Positions 9,038 to 17,868 of a stretch of DNA of 39,215 bases are shown piece by piece. Every line of letters begins with the position of its first letter. Position 1 is the first letter of the stretch. Location of the stretch: positions 1 through 39,215 of the IMG/VR virus record IMGVR_UViG_3300043773_000327. The stretch is one strand, 5' to 3'. Position numbers and translations under genes: made by a program. Below the pieces are notes generated by a model. That model saw only the letters and a list, made by a program, of their open reading frames with translations. It was not told where the DNA came from and did no database searches. Origin of the DNA: a virus.

Positions 9038-10839
9038 TGGCATATACAGAAGCGCAGTGGAATAATCTTCAAGCATCGCTTCCATCTGAGGACCGTATGG
9101 GTTATATGGAGTACCTCAAAATAGCGGACCCTGTTGCCTATAGCAAAACTGCTGGCGCAGCATTAACAAATCTTAAGACAGCAGAGGCGGCAGCATCAAC
9201 CCCTGCTCCAGTATCAGTATCAGCAGCAGAAGGCGCAGCAGCGGCTCGTGCTGCAGCAGCGAAAGCAGCAGCAGACGTTAAGGCTGCTAATGATGCAAAA
9301 AATACTCCTACAAAACAGAATCCTTATTACACAAAGATTGTTTCTGGTGGCAAGACTCAGGCTCAAATTGATGCACTTCAGAATGCTATCGATACAGCAA
9401 AAGAAATTACTGATACATATGGAAACCTTGGAATCACTTCAACTGTTGACCCAAAGACTGGCAAGGTTGTAACAACCAATACCTCAGCAGCAAAGATTGC
9501 TGCAGATAAAGCAGCAGCGGAAGCGGCAGCGAAAGCAGCCGCAGATAAGGCTGCAGCCGATGCAAAAGCAGCAGCCGATAAGGCTGCAGCAGATGCGAAG
9601 GCAGCCGCAGATAAAGCAGAAGCAGAAAGAATTGCTTTAGAAAAGAAACTTGCAGAAGCAAAAACCGCTGCAGAAATTGCAGCACTCAAGGCTCAGTTAA
9701 TTAAACAACAAGAAGAGGCTGCAGCAGCGGCTAAAGCAGCAGCAGATGCAGCAGCAAAAGCAAAAGCAGATGCAGAAGCGGCTTTAGCAAAAGCAAAAGC
9801 AGATGGTGATGCTGCAGCAATAGCAGCAGCAACGGCTGCAGCAAAGGCTGCACAGGATGCGGCAGCGGCTGTAGCGGCAGAAGCAGCAGCGGCAGCAGCA
9901 AAAGCAAACCTTAATGTTTCTGGCAATGTTGTAACTCCTTTCGCTGGTACAACTGCAGCAGATATTGCAGCCAAGGCTGCAGCAGATAAGATTGCAGCAG
10001 ATGCTCAACTGAAAGAATCTAATCGTCAGTCAATCATCACGATTCTCCAGGACCGATTTGCTAAGTATGGTCTGACTGGTCTTGGCAACAAGATTAAAGA
10101 ACTTGCTATTGATGGAGCAACAGAGGCAACAATCACTCTAGGACTTCAGGCAACCGATGAATACAAAATGCGTTTCAAGGCTAACGAAGAGCGTCTTAAG
10201 AAGGGACTAACAGTCCTTCAGCCAGCAGAGTATCTCAACCTTGAAGATGGATACCGTCAGGTTCTACGCTCATACGGTTTGACAGCATTTGACAATGACG
10301 AATACGTGCAACAGTTTATATCTAATGACGTATCAGCAGCAGAACTTTCTAACCGAGTTGTGACTGCAGTACAGCGTGTACAGAATGCTGACCCTGCAAT
10401 ATCTAAGCAACTTCGTGAGTACTACGGAATCGGCAATGCTGACCTAGTTGCTTACGTTCTTGACCCTAATCAGCAGATGCAGAAGATTGAGCGTCAAGTT
10501 GCAGCATCAGAGATTGGTGTAGCAGGTGCTCGTCAAGGTCTTAAGGTAGGCGTTGGAGTTGCTGAACAACTAGCAGCACAGGGCGTATCACAGGCTGAGG
10601 CACAAAAGGGTTACGCAACTATCGCTGACATCCTGCCTACTGCAGAGAAACTCTCAGAGATTTACGGAAGCACTACACAGAAGTACGGACAAAGCGAAGC
10701 AGAGCAAGAAGTATTTAACTCACTTGCTTCAGCACAACGTGCTCGTCAGAAGTTAGCATCACTTGAGACAGCGCAATTCAGCGGTCAATCTGGTTTATCC
10801 AGAGGCGGCTTGAGTACGCAAACAAGCGGTAACTTCTAA
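9037..10839 (+). CDS. Ala/Lys-rich coiled-coil internal virion protein, putative
   Basis: 600 residues. The ATG at 9037 overlaps the previous stop (TAATG). Residues ~65-295 are extremely Ala-rich with regularly spaced Lys, Asp and Glu (repeats of AAADKAAADAKAAADK type), which predicts a long continuous helix or coiled coil. Residues ~330-600 are a separate helical domain (FAKYGLTGLGNKIKELAIDG, then YRQVLRSYGLTAF). The C-terminal 30 residues are Ser/Gly/Gln-rich. It closes the internal-protein group and precedes the scaffold leader. A rod-like core or ejection protein fits best. It is too early in the operon and lacks the features expected for a tape measure. Confidence 0.6.
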   Translation: MAYTEAQWNNLQASLPSEDRMGYMEYLKIADPVAYSKTAGAALTNLKTAEAAASTPAPVSVSAAEGAAAARAAAAKAAADVKAANDAKNTPTKQNPYYTKIVSGGKTQAQIDALQNAIDTAKEITDTYGNLGITSTVDPKTGKVVTTNTSAAKIAADKAAAEAAAKAAADKAAADAKAAADKAAADAKAAADKAEAERIALEKKLAEAKTAAEIAALKAQLIKQQEEAAAAAKAAADAAAKAKADAEAALAKAKADGDAAAIAAATAAAKAAQDAAAAVAAEAAAAAAKANLNVSGNVVTPFAGTTAADIAAKAAADKIAADAQLKESNRQSIITILQDRFAKYGLTGLGNKIKELAIDGATEATITLGLQATDEYKMRFKANEERLKKGLTVLQPAEYLNLEDGYRQVLRSYGLTAFDNDEYVQQFISNDVSAAELSNRVVTAVQRVQNADPAISKQLREYYGIGNADLVAYVLDPNQQMQKIERQVAASEIGVAGARQGLKVGVGVAEQLAAQGVSQAEAQKGYATIADILPTAEKLSEIYGSTTQKYGQSEAEQEVFNSLASAQRARQKLASLETAQFSGQSGLSRGGLSTQTSGNF

Positions 10840-10967
10840 ATAAATAGAATCCTGAACGGACCGACCAGCCCCGTCAGCGTAACAGACTGGTAGCAAGAGC
10901 CAGCCCAATTCCCCGATTGGATACTGCGGCTTGCGAACTACAACGAATAGAAGGGTGGACAGTTGCT
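10840..10967 (+). promoter_or_regulatory. 128-base leader of the scaffold/capsid genes
   Basis: A non-coding break in an otherwise packed late block. It holds a short pairable arm ACCAG (10864..10868) / CTGGT (10887..10891) and is C/G-rich around CCCCGTCAG. No clear -35/-10 pair or T-tract is visible. A leader or processing site that sets capsid and scaffold levels is possible but unproven. Confidence 0.35.
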
Positions 10968-11438
10968 ATGAGCAACAACTACTGGGACGAAGAAGATGAC
11001 AACGATACAACAATCACTGGACAAGAAAGTGAAAACGACTTAATTAAAAAGTTGCGGAAACTTGACCGTTCCAAAGAGAAGCGTATCAAGGAACTCGAAG
11101 AACAACTTGGCGGATACGTCAAGAAGGAAAAGGAGTTCTCCATCAAGGAAGTCCTAGAACAACAGGGTGTTAATCCTAAGGCTGCACGGTTAATCCTCAA
11201 AGATTTGGACGACGTAACTCCAGAGTCAGTTAATAACTGGCTCGAAGAAAACGGCGACCTCTTTGGGTTTACTAAGCAAGAGGACGCACCAGCAGACAAC
11301 AGCAATCTTGCTGAATTACGTAAGCAGAATGCTGTAACTCAAGGTGCATTAACACCTGACCGAGCAGAAGATTTGGAAATGAGAATTGCCCAGGCTCAGA
11401 GCCAGGAAGAACTCAACCGAATCCTTGCCTCAAACTAA
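10968..11438 (+). CDS. scaffolding protein, putative
   Basis: 156 residues, very acidic at the N-terminus (NNYWDEEDDNDTT). A charged helix follows (residues ~28-60, KLDRSKEKRIKELEEQL), then an acidic C-terminal half rich in Asn, Gln and Glu. Position immediately before the major capsid gene, high charge and helical character are typical of scaffolds, which guide procapsid assembly and are then removed. The ATG at 10968 is preferred over an in-frame TTG further upstream because it removes a non-conserved-looking Cys/Trp extension. If the Ntn hydrolase is a head protease, this would be a natural substrate (inference). Confidence 0.68.
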   Translation: MSNNYWDEEDDNDTTITGQESENDLIKKLRKLDRSKEKRIKELEEQLGGYVKKEKEFSIKEVLEQQGVNPKAARLILKDLDDVTPESVNNWLEENGDLFGFTKQEDAPADNSNLAELRKQNAVTQGALTPDRAEDLEMRIAQAQSQEELNRILASN

Positions 11439-11476
11439 CAAACATTCATAGTATCTAATCACCAGGAGGTGAACAC

Positions 11477-12430
11477 TTGGCTACAAACTACACATCGACA
11501 GACTCAGCGTCTCTCGGCGGAACAGCAGGTAGCGCAGGTCTAGTACAGAAGGCATACGATAAGTCTATCGAATTTGCCCTTCGCGACGAACCCCTAATTC
11601 GTGCAGTAGCAGACAAGCGCCCAGTATCCCCAACAAACAACGGAAACGTTGTTGTCCTACAGAAGTATGCAGACCTAGCGAACGCAACAACAGCGCTCAC
11701 AGAGTCTACAGACATCGACGGCGTTACAATCGGAACACCTACATCTGTGACTATCACAATGCAGGAGTTCGGTAACGCAACAACTAACACACGCGCTCTA
11801 CAGTTGTTCTCATTGAACTCAGTAGACCCAGACATCGTTACATTGATGGCTCGCAACCAGGCAGATTCAATCGACGCACTTGCTATGACAGCACTTCGCG
11901 GCGGTACAAACGTAATCTACTCAGGTTCAACAGCAACATCAACAGCAACAGTTACAGCAGCAGCAACATTGTCAACAGCGAACATCGCTAAGGCAGTTGC
12001 TAAGTTGCGTACAAACAAGGCTTCAGGTCGCCGTGGCAATGAGTTCTGGGCTGGAATCCACCCAGACGTAGCACACGACCTAATGCTTGAATCATCAGCA
12101 GCAGGTTGGGTAGTACCTAACGCATACGGTATCTCACAGGACCGTATCTGGGCTGGAGAAGTTGGTCGTTACAAGGGTGCTTACTTCGTAGAGTCACCAC
12201 GCCTATACGTAGCAACTGATGGTGCTGCATCTGCAAAGGTGTACCGCACAATCATCTGCGGACAGCAAGCACTTGCTGAGGCAGTGGCAGAAGAGCCACA
12301 CACAGTTATCGGTCCAGTAACCGACAAGTTGAACCGCTTCCGTCCAATCGGATGGTACGGCGTTCTAGGCTTCGCACGTTTCCGTGAAGAGGCTCTATAC
12401 CGCATTGAGTCAGGTTCATCAATCGCTTAG
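11477..12430 (+). CDS. major capsid protein (N4-gp56-like)
   Basis: 317 residues building the capsid shell. The pattern is that of the N4 gp56 major capsid family: an early FALRDEPLIRAVADKRPVS segment, then NNGNVVVLQKYADLANATT, then LTES followed by a beta-rich ITMQEFGNATTNTRAL, with the C-terminal half carrying IHPDVAHDLM and a glycine-containing beta region. Scaffold immediately upstream agrees. The start is TTG at 11477, chosen because a perfect AGGAGGT lies six bases before it and no ATG is suitably placed. A hairpin follows the stop. Confidence 0.85.
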   Translation: MATNYTSTDSASLGGTAGSAGLVQKAYDKSIEFALRDEPLIRAVADKRPVSPTNNGNVVVLQKYADLANATTALTESTDIDGVTIGTPTSVTITMQEFGNATTNTRALQLFSLNSVDPDIVTLMARNQADSIDALAMTALRGGTNVIYSGSTATSTATVTAAATLSTANIAKAVAKLRTNKASGRRGNEFWAGIHPDVAHDLMLESSAAGWVVPNAYGISQDRIWAGEVGRYKGAYFVESPRLYVATDGAASAKVYRTIICGQQALAEAVAEEPHTVIGPVTDKLNRFRPIGWYGVLGFARFREEALYRIESGSSIA

Positions 12431-12442
12431 TTGATTGACTCT

Positions 12443-12475
12443 GAGGGGTAGGCAAATTTGAAAAGTCTACCCCTC
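12443..12475 (+). terminator. strong hairpin after the major capsid gene
   Basis: Perfect 9-bp arms GAGGGGTAG (12443..12451) and CTACCCCTC (12467..12475) around a 15-base loop, 12 bases after the capsid stop. No T-tract follows, so it is more likely an mRNA-stabilising or partial terminator structure than a full stop. It would favour capsid mRNA over downstream genes. Confidence 0.5.
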
Positions 12476-12500
12476 TGGGGTGAGTTCATTAAGGAGAACA

Positions 12501-12773
12501 ATGACAACTTATTTATTTACTACACCTGTAGTAGAAGAAGGTCCTACTGGTGGACATCGCTTGTTCTACTTCTTCCGACTTAATCGCGGACTGACAGTAG
12601 TTCGTGATGGCTCTACATACAGCACTGGACGCTGGTTTACACAAGACCAACTCGACGAGTACGACGAGTACTGGCTAGGTGGACACGAACATCCTGGTAT
12701 CAGTGAGGCAACCAAGGCAGCAATGATTGCTGCAGATATAGATATTACAGAGGCGAACTTCGTAGCAGAGTAG
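12501..12773 (+). CDS. small virion protein, function unknown
   Basis: 90 residues beginning MTTYLFTTPVVEEG, with an AAGGAG site seven bases before the ATG. The middle is beta-rich and aromatic (HRLFYFFRLNRG); the C-terminal part is acidic and helical. It is directly downstream of the capsid hairpin. A head-decoration or head-completion role is possible from position alone. No named family is recognised. Confidence 0.6.
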   Translation: MTTYLFTTPVVEEGPTGGHRLFYFFRLNRGLTVVRDGSTYSTGRWFTQDQLDEYDEYWLGGHEHPGISEATKAAMIAADIDITEANFVAE

Positions 12774-12780
12774 GGACACT

Positions 12781-13206
12781 ATGCACCAGCACATCAGCAA
12801 GGTACTTGATTGGGGCTTCACCCCAGAGCACGACTTTGTGGCTACAAAATGGGGATGCGTTCTCTGTGATGAGACACAAGATAAACCATTTGAATATGAA
12901 GAAGTTTCAATTGACCACACGCAGTGCGACGAAGATTGTTTCGGATGCAAGGCTAAAGGACTTCAGTTAAACACTGGAGATGCTGGTAGACCTGTCTCAG
13001 ATAAGAAGTGGCAGGGTAGATTGAAGTTCTACAAGGATGCTAGAAACCAAGGAATCCAACCAGCAGGTACACACCCTGCTCAGGTTGAGGCTGCACACAA
13101 GGCAAGCGAGATACTAGGTAAAGCATACGACGCAGGAACAATGGGTGTTAGAGCAGACAAGGTTACGAAATCCGTAGCCGAAGTAATGAAAGCGGTGGAG
13201 AAATGA
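12781..13206 (+). CDS. Cys/His-rich zinc-binding small protein
   Basis: 141 residues. The N-terminal half carries CVLC (near residue 26), then HTQC-DEDC-FGC around residues 46-56, enough ligands for one or two zinc sites. The C-terminal half is helical and Lys/Ala-rich (AEVMKAVEK). It is in the virion block between the capsid and the Lys-rich proteins, and its stop overlaps the next start. Function unknown: the zinc site is read from the sequence, any DNA-binding role is inference. Confidence 0.6.
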   Translation: MHQHISKVLDWGFTPEHDFVATKWGCVLCDETQDKPFEYEEVSIDHTQCDEDCFGCKAKGLQLNTGDAGRPVSDKKWQGRLKFYKDARNQGIQPAGTHPAQVEAAHKASEILGKAYDAGTMGVRADKVTKSVAEVMKAVEK

Positions 13207-13331
13207 TGAAGAAGAAGGCATACAAGATGGGCGAAAAGATGGAGTCCAAGGCTGAGAAGATGATGGAAATGAAGATGGGCAAGAAGATGATGAAGAAGAA
13301 GGCTGTCAAGAAGGCTGCAAAGAAGAAGTAA
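13206..13331 (+). CDS. 41-aa Lys/Met-rich basic peptide
   Basis: ATG overlaps the previous stop (TGATG at 13204..13208) and the TAA is directly followed by the ATG of the next gene. Nearly half of the residues are Lys and nine are Met (MKKKAYKMGEKMESK at the start), giving a strongly positive helix. It is the first of three consecutive basic proteins (13206..13735). Binding to packaged DNA or to the inner capsid is plausible but not shown. Confidence 0.6.
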   Translation: MKKKAYKMGEKMESKAEKMMEMKMGKKMMKKKAVKKAAKKK

Positions 13332-13589
13332 ATGGCAGACCCAAGACTAAAGCGAGCAGGAGTTTCTGGCTTTAACAAGCCAAAGCGAACACCATCTCAC
13401 CCAACTAAGTCACACGTTGTTGTGGCTAAAGAAGGCGACAAGGTAAAGACTATTCGCTTTGGTCAACAGGGTGTTACTGGCGACAGACAACCTACTAAGC
13501 GTCAGGCTTCATTCAAGGCACGTCACGCAAAGAACATTGCCAAGGGCAAGATGTCTGCAGCGTACTGGGCGAATAAGGTGAAATGGTGA
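13332..13589 (+). CDS. small basic phage protein, DUF5872-like
   Basis: 85 residues, strongly basic, starting MADPRLKRAGVSGFNKPKRT and ending FKARHAKNIAKGKMSAAYW plus four residues. I recognise this pattern as a small, widespread phage protein (DUF5872-type, from memory) of unknown function, frequent in aquatic phages. It starts immediately after the previous stop and is overlapped by the next start. The family is fairly clear; function is not. Confidence 0.7.
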   Translation: MADPRLKRAGVSGFNKPKRTPSHPTKSHVVVAKEGDKVKTIRFGQQGVTGDRQPTKRQASFKARHAKNIAKGKMSAAYWANKVKW

Positions 13590-13735
13590 AGAAAGCATTC
13601 TGGGACAAGAAGAGTCCAAAGAAGAAGTCAACACCTCTGACATCTGCTCAGAAGGCTAAGGCTAAGGCAATGGCTAAGAAGGCTGGACGACCTTATCCAA
13701 ATCTTGTTGACAACGCAAGAGCCAAGAAAAAATAA
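13583..13735 (+). CDS. 50-aa Lys-rich basic protein
   Basis: ATG at 13583 lies inside the end of the previous gene, seven bases overlapping. The product is MVKKAFWDKKSPKKK at the start, followed by a conserved-looking LTSAQKAKAKAMAKKAGRPY and PNLVDN. It is basic throughout. The AKKAGRPYPNLVDN pattern recurs in other aquatic phages as a small protein near capsid genes (recollection). Function unknown. Confidence 0.65.
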   Translation: MVKKAFWDKKSPKKKSTPLTSAQKAKAKAMAKKAGRPYPNLVDNARAKKK

Positions 13736-13750
13736 ATAAAGGTGGGGACA

Positions 13751-14431
13751 ATGAACGACAAGTTAGCAATCGCCTGGTGCGATAACGGTATGGTCGATGG
13801 CAAGTTTATGCAAGGGGTCACTGATGTAATGCTCCACTCAGGAGTTGAAGTCGTGACCACCCTGCGTAGCCAAGGCAATCAAATTGCAAGACAGCGTGAC
13901 AGAGTAATCAATCATTGGTATGAAGGCAACAAATCCGATTGGCTTCTATGGGTTGACTCAGATGTAGTCATTAGCCCAGACACCTTTAAGTTACTTTGGG
14001 ATAACAAAGATGTGGAGAAGCGCCCTATCCTTTCGGGGGTTTACTTCACAACTGACCATCCTGAAGAACCACTGATGGAACCAATGCCAACTCTGTTCTG
14101 GTTCGTAGCACAAGGCGAAGAGGTTGGAATCAAAAGAGTCCATCCACTTCCTAAAGACAAGTTAATACAGGTAGGCGCAGCGGGTATGGGATTTGTCCTG
14201 ATGCACCGCAGCGTAGTTGACCGCATCCGTGAGGTCCTACCAACAGCACCACTCTTCTCAGATGTGGGACACGGTAAAAGTTTTATGGGTGAAGATATCT
14301 ACTTCTTCGCTCTATGTGACAAGGCTGACATTCCAGTCTTTGCTCACACTGCAGCAACAGTTCCGCATATGAAGCGGTTCTCCTTTGATGTTAACTACTA
14401 CGACGCGTTCGTAGGGAATAAGAGGAAATAA
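13751..14431 (+). CDS. GT-A-fold glycosyltransferase (family 2-like)
   Basis: 226 residues. The N-terminus has a nucleotide-sugar-binding arrangement (LRSQGNQIARQRDRVINHW), then WLLWVDSDVV with a DxD metal motif at residues 69-71. GAAGMGFVLMHRSV forms the acceptor-side strand, GEDIYFF (around residue 180) gives a catalytic/metal acid, and a late His follows in FAHTAATVPH. This is the order seen in small GT2-like enzymes. It probably transfers a sugar to a virion protein, cell-surface glycan or DNA base. Its place between capsid-associated and connector genes favours a virion target, by inference. ATG at 13751 follows GGTGGGGA; an in-frame GTG at 13742 is less likely. Confidence 0.75.
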   Translation: MNDKLAIAWCDNGMVDGKFMQGVTDVMLHSGVEVVTTLRSQGNQIARQRDRVINHWYEGNKSDWLLWVDSDVVISPDTFKLLWDNKDVEKRPILSGVYFTTDHPEEPLMEPMPTLFWFVAQGEEVGIKRVHPLPKDKLIQVGAAGMGFVLMHRSVVDRIREVLPTAPLFSDVGHGKSFMGEDIYFFALCDKADIPVFAHTAATVPHMKRFSFDVNYYDAFVGNKRK

Positions 14432-15354
14432 TGTCGTACACCCTGAGTCAGATGATTGATGAGGTTGTCTTGAACTTGGCTGGTTATACCTTCCAGCAAG
14501 ACCGAGCAACCTATTTGAGGACTGCAGTTACTACTACAACATCTTCAAGTGCTTCACCGCTAGTCCTGTCTCTGGGTTCGACTGAGAACGTTGGTAAGGG
14601 AATCATCGAGATTGATGAAGAGTTGATGTGGGTTGATTCATTTGACCGCGTTGCTAACACTGCAACAATCGCTCCCTATGGACGTGGTTATCTAGGTTCG
14701 ACTGCTGATACGCACACGGCAGACACCAAGGTAACCATTTCTCCAACCTTCCCTCGTAATGCTGTCAAGCGTGCAATCAATGACACCATCCGCTCACTAG
14801 GTGCAAGTATCTTTGCAGTCAAGAGCACATCATTTACATTCAACGCTGCACAGTCAACATACGCATTCAATAACCTCAACATCAAGAACATCTTGACTGT
14901 TGCTTGGGAATCAATCGGACCTTCTAAGGAATGGATTCCGATTCGACGTTGGGACTTTGACTCAACTGCAGATGCTACAGCCTTCGGCTCTGGCGCTCAG
15001 ACAATCACACTAGGTACTGCACCAATCCCAGGACGCACAGTCCGAGTTGTGTATGCAACTGACCCAGCAGCCTTTACTACTAACACAGAAGATTATGTAA
15101 CACAGACGGGACTTCCAGAGTCAACACGAGATGTTGTCATCCTTGGAACTGCTTACAGACTTCTATCATTCCTTGACCCAGCACGTGCTTCTCAGGTTAG
15201 CCCACAGGCTGACGAGACAGATGCAAAGCGCCCATACGGTGCTTCACAGAGTGCGACCAAGCAACTTTACGCCTTGTACGCACAGCGTCTCCAAGAAGAG
15301 ACAAAGGCACAGCAAAAGAATTATCCACCACGAGTTCACTTCTCCCGCCGATAG
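14431..15354 (+). CDS. head-tail connector / neck protein, putative
   Basis: 307 residues, coupled to the glycosyltransferase by TAATG. It starts with a helix (SYTLSQMIDEVVLNLAGY), has a beta-rich centre containing an IDEELMWVDS segment and a GRGYLGS turn, and ends with a helical tail carrying SPQADETDAKRPYGASQSAT. This beta-rich body with a helical AxRLL...P tail is common in proteins that sit under the portal. Its place between capsid and fibre genes fits. The exact connector layer cannot be told from sequence. Confidence 0.6.
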   Translation: MSYTLSQMIDEVVLNLAGYTFQQDRATYLRTAVTTTTSSSASPLVLSLGSTENVGKGIIEIDEELMWVDSFDRVANTATIAPYGRGYLGSTADTHTADTKVTISPTFPRNAVKRAINDTIRSLGASIFAVKSTSFTFNAAQSTYAFNNLNIKNILTVAWESIGPSKEWIPIRRWDFDSTADATAFGSGAQTITLGTAPIPGRTVRVVYATDPAAFTTNTEDYVTQTGLPESTRDVVILGTAYRLLSFLDPARASQVSPQADETDAKRPYGASQSATKQLYALYAQRLQEETKAQQKNYPPRVHFSRR

Positions 15355-15362
15355 GAACCTGA

Positions 15363-17546
15363 ATGACAACTAGAAAATACTCATCACGCTCACAGCAGAC
15401 AACACTCTCTGGAGCACTTACTTCATCAGGTACAACAACTACAGTCGTATCTGGCTCATCCCTTGCTGGTGGTGTGACTATCTCAGCAGGTGAAACCTTT
15501 ACGGTTGTCATCGACCCAGATACAGCCCTCGAAGAAATTGTAGATGTCACCGCCATATCTGGCAATACACTTACAATCACAAGAGGCATAGATGGTTCAA
15601 CAGGTACAGCACACTCTGCTGGTGCAATCGTGCGCCATATGGCAATTGGTCGCGACTACCGCGAAGCCAACACTCACATTGAAACAACAGCAGCACACGG
15701 TGCAACTGGTGCCGTAGTTGGTACAACTAACACACAGACTCTTACTAACAAGACTTTGACCAGCCCAGTGCTGACAACTCCAGCGTTGGGAACTCCAGCA
15801 TCTGGTGTACTTACCAACGCAACTGGGTTGCCACTTACAACTGGTGTAACTGGAACTCTTCCAGTAGCCAATGGTGGTACAGGTATTACTTCACTAGGAA
15901 CTGGCGTTGCAACATTCCTTGGAACTCCATCTAGCGCAAACCTTCGTGCAGCGCTTACAGATGAGACAGGAACAGGCTCAGCAGTATTTGCTACTAGCCC
16001 AACTCTTGTAACTCCAGTCCTTGGCGTAGCCACAGCAACTAGCATCAACGGAACAACAATTCCATCAAGTGCTACTTTGGTTAAGACCAGCGATACTGGC
16101 ACAGTCACAAGCACAATGATTCTTGATGGCACAATTGTTGACGCTGACATCAATGCATCAGCAGCCATTGACAAGACAAAGATTTCAGGTACAGCAATTA
16201 CTGCTGCAGATACTGGAACTGTTACATCAGCGATGATTGCTAACGGCACTATCGTCGATGCAGATGTATCAGGCACTGCTGCTATTGCTTACAGCAAGTT
16301 GTCTCTTGGCGGAACTATTACATCCGCTGACTTGGTTGATGGAACTATTGTTAACTCAGACATCAATGCCTCTGCCGCCATTGCACTTAGCAAGTTGGCT
16401 ACAGACCCACTGGCTCGTGCTAACCACACTGGTACACAGACAGCCAGCACTATCTCAGACTTTGACACACAGGTTCGTACCTCTAAAGTAACTGACCTTG
16501 CTGCACCTACTGGCTCATTCTCAATGAACAGCCAGAAGATTACAACTCTTGCTACACCAACTGACAACGCAGATGCTGCTACAAAGTTGTACGTAGATAC
16601 AAAGGTTGCGGACTTAGTTAACTCAGCGCCATCTACACTTGACACACTTGGTGAAATTGCAAGCGCAATCCAGTCAGGTGGAACCGTCTACGAGTCATTC
16701 GTGCTTAAGTCAGGTTCAACAATGACAGGTGCTCTCACCTTGTCAGGTGCTCCAACTGTAGACCTGCACGCTGCTACTAAGGCTTATGTAGATACAGTCG
16801 CTGGTTCTGCTACTGCTGCTGCAGCAAGTGCTGCCGCTGCTGCTACAACTTATGACAACTTTGATGACCGCTACTTAGGCGCTAAGTCATCTGCTCCATC
16901 TGTAGACAATGATGGCAATGCACTTATTACAGGCGCTATCTACTGGAACTCAACAACCAATGCAATGTATGCGTGGACTGGCACAGAGTGGGGTTCAATC
17001 TCCTCAACTGCCGCAATCTTCCGCTATCGCTTTGATGCATCTGGCGGAGAGACATCACTATCAGGAACTGATGCTAATGGCGTAACTTTAAGTTACCTAC
17101 CAGGCAAGGAGCAGGTATACCTCAACGGTGTACTTCTTGCTCGCACATCTGACTACACAGCATCTAACGGCACAAGCATCACATCTCTTGCAGCGCTTGT
17201 CGCTGGAGATGTTGTAGAGATTATTACCTTTACAGCATTTGAACTAGCAACAGCAATTGACAAGACTTTGTTTGATGCCAAGGGTGACATCTTAGTAGCA
17301 ACTGCTGCAGATACACCAGGCAAGTTGGCAGCAGGTACAAATGGTCAATATCTACAGGCTGACTCAACTACTTCTACTGGTCTTAAGTGGGCAACAGTAA
17401 CTGGCTACTCGGCACCGACACTTGGTTCAACAACAATCAACTCAGGTGCAACAGTAACAACAATTTCAGGATTAACCGACGTAGTACTTAATGGTCCAGG
17501 AAGTGTGGCAGATGAACTGGCACTAATCCTTATGGGCGCACTCTAA
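15363..17546 (+). CDS. tail fibre / receptor-binding protein
   Basis: 727 residues, low in Cys, rich in Thr, Ser, Ala and Gly. The N-terminal ~110 residues are a beta-rich attachment domain ([19 protein letters not shown]). Then comes the stretch [20 protein letters not shown] typical of environmental phage fibres, three ~31-residue repeats (16099..16407), and two tail-fibre-like KLYVDTKV / KAYVDTVAG elements around residues 400-480. A Thr/Ser-rich beta C-terminus begins near residue 550. It should trimerise and carry host recognition. The two cassettes downstream probably encode companion fibres or tips. Family by composition and motifs; receptor unknown. Confidence 0.8.
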   Translation: MTTRKYSSRSQQTTLSGALTSSGTTTTVVSGSSLAGGVTISAGETFTVVIDPDTALEEIVDVTAISGNTLTITRGIDGSTGTAHSAGAIVRHMAIGRDYREANTHIETTAAHGATGAVVGTTNTQTLTNKTLTSPVLTTPALGTPASGVLTNATGLPLTTGVTGTLPVANGGTGITSLGTGVATFLGTPSSANLRAALTDETGTGSAVFATSPTLVTPVLGVATATSINGTTIPSSATLVKTSDTGTVTSTMILDGTIVDADINASAAIDKTKISGTAITAADTGTVTSAMIANGTIVDADVSGTAAIAYSKLSLGGTITSADLVDGTIVNSDINASAAIALSKLATDPLARANHTGTQTASTISDFDTQVRTSKVTDLAAPTGSFSMNSQKITTLATPTDNADAATKLYVDTKVADLVNSAPSTLDTLGEIASAIQSGGTVYESFVLKSGSTMTGALTLSGAPTVDLHAATKAYVDTVAGSATAAAASAAAAATTYDNFDDRYLGAKSSAPSVDNDGNALITGAIYWNSTTNAMYAWTGTEWGSISSTAAIFRYRFDASGGETSLSGTDANGVTLSYLPGKEQVYLNGVLLARTSDYTASNGTSITSLAALVAGDVVEIITFTAFELATAIDKTLFDAKGDILVATAADTPGKLAAGTNGQYLQADSTTSTGLKWATVTGYSAPTLGSTTINSGATVTTISGLTDVVLNGPGSVADELALILMGAL
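16099..16407 (+). repeat. three in-frame repeats inside the tail fibre
   Basis: Three tandem protein repeats of about 31-34 residues, with the core GT(V/I)[15 protein letters not shown](N/S) and a following SAAIxxxK(I/L) turn, encoded across this interval. The third copy is the most divergent ([14 protein letters not shown]). Such repeats usually form a trimeric beta-structure shaft. They are a natural place for length variation by recombination. Confidence 0.7.
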
Positions 17547-17561
17547 GAAAGGGAGTAAACA

Positions 17562-17867
17562 ATGGCAACAACAACTAAGGCACTGTTCCGTGGAGCAGCA
17601 ACAACTACAGTAGGAACAACTCTTTACACTGTTCCTTCTGCTACTACAACAGTAGTAAGCAATATCGCTGTGACCAATACAGCAGGAACTGCAGGTACTT
17701 TTACACTAGGACTTGCTGGTACTAACCTGCACACAACTGCAGCGATTGCTGCAAACACAACAGTATACATTGACCTAAAGCAGGTACTTGCTGCTACTCA
17801 AACTATTACTGGTGGAGCATCTGCAACAACAATCAATTTTCACATCTCAGGCGTGGAGGTATCGTAA
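17562..17867 (+). CDS. small beta-rich fibre-associated protein, cassette A
   Basis: 101 residues, Thr/Ala-rich, beta-strand character throughout (MATTTKALFRGAATTTVGTT at the start, LYTVPSATTTVVSNIAV next). It is paralogous to 19259..19588: both have ATTxTTLYTV, then VVSxIAVxN, then GTxxT. AAGGGAG precedes the ATG. It is followed by a glycine-rich fibre gene and a small partner gene, an order repeated in cassette B. A fibre base or adaptor role is inferred. Confidence 0.65.
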   Translation: MATTTKALFRGAATTTVGTTLYTVPSATTTVVSNIAVTNTAGTAGTFTLGLAGTNLHTTAAIAANTTVYIDLKQVLAATQTITGGASATTINFHISGVEVS

Positions 17868-17868
17868 T

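Noticed and set aside
9378-10008. Long minus-strand open frames opposite the Ala-rich coiled-coil gene
   Set aside because: They result from the repeated GCA/GCT codons read in reverse, and have runs of Ala, Ser or Leu/Cys without ribosome sites.
9037-10839. Tape-measure protein
   Set aside because: Although helical and Ala-rich, it precedes the scaffold, and there are no tail-tube or tail-assembly genes; a short-tailed phage needs none.
15674-16276. Minus-strand 200-residue frame opposite the tail fibre
   Set aside because: A shadow of the Thr/Ala-rich repeats; the fibre frame has the motifs and the coupling.
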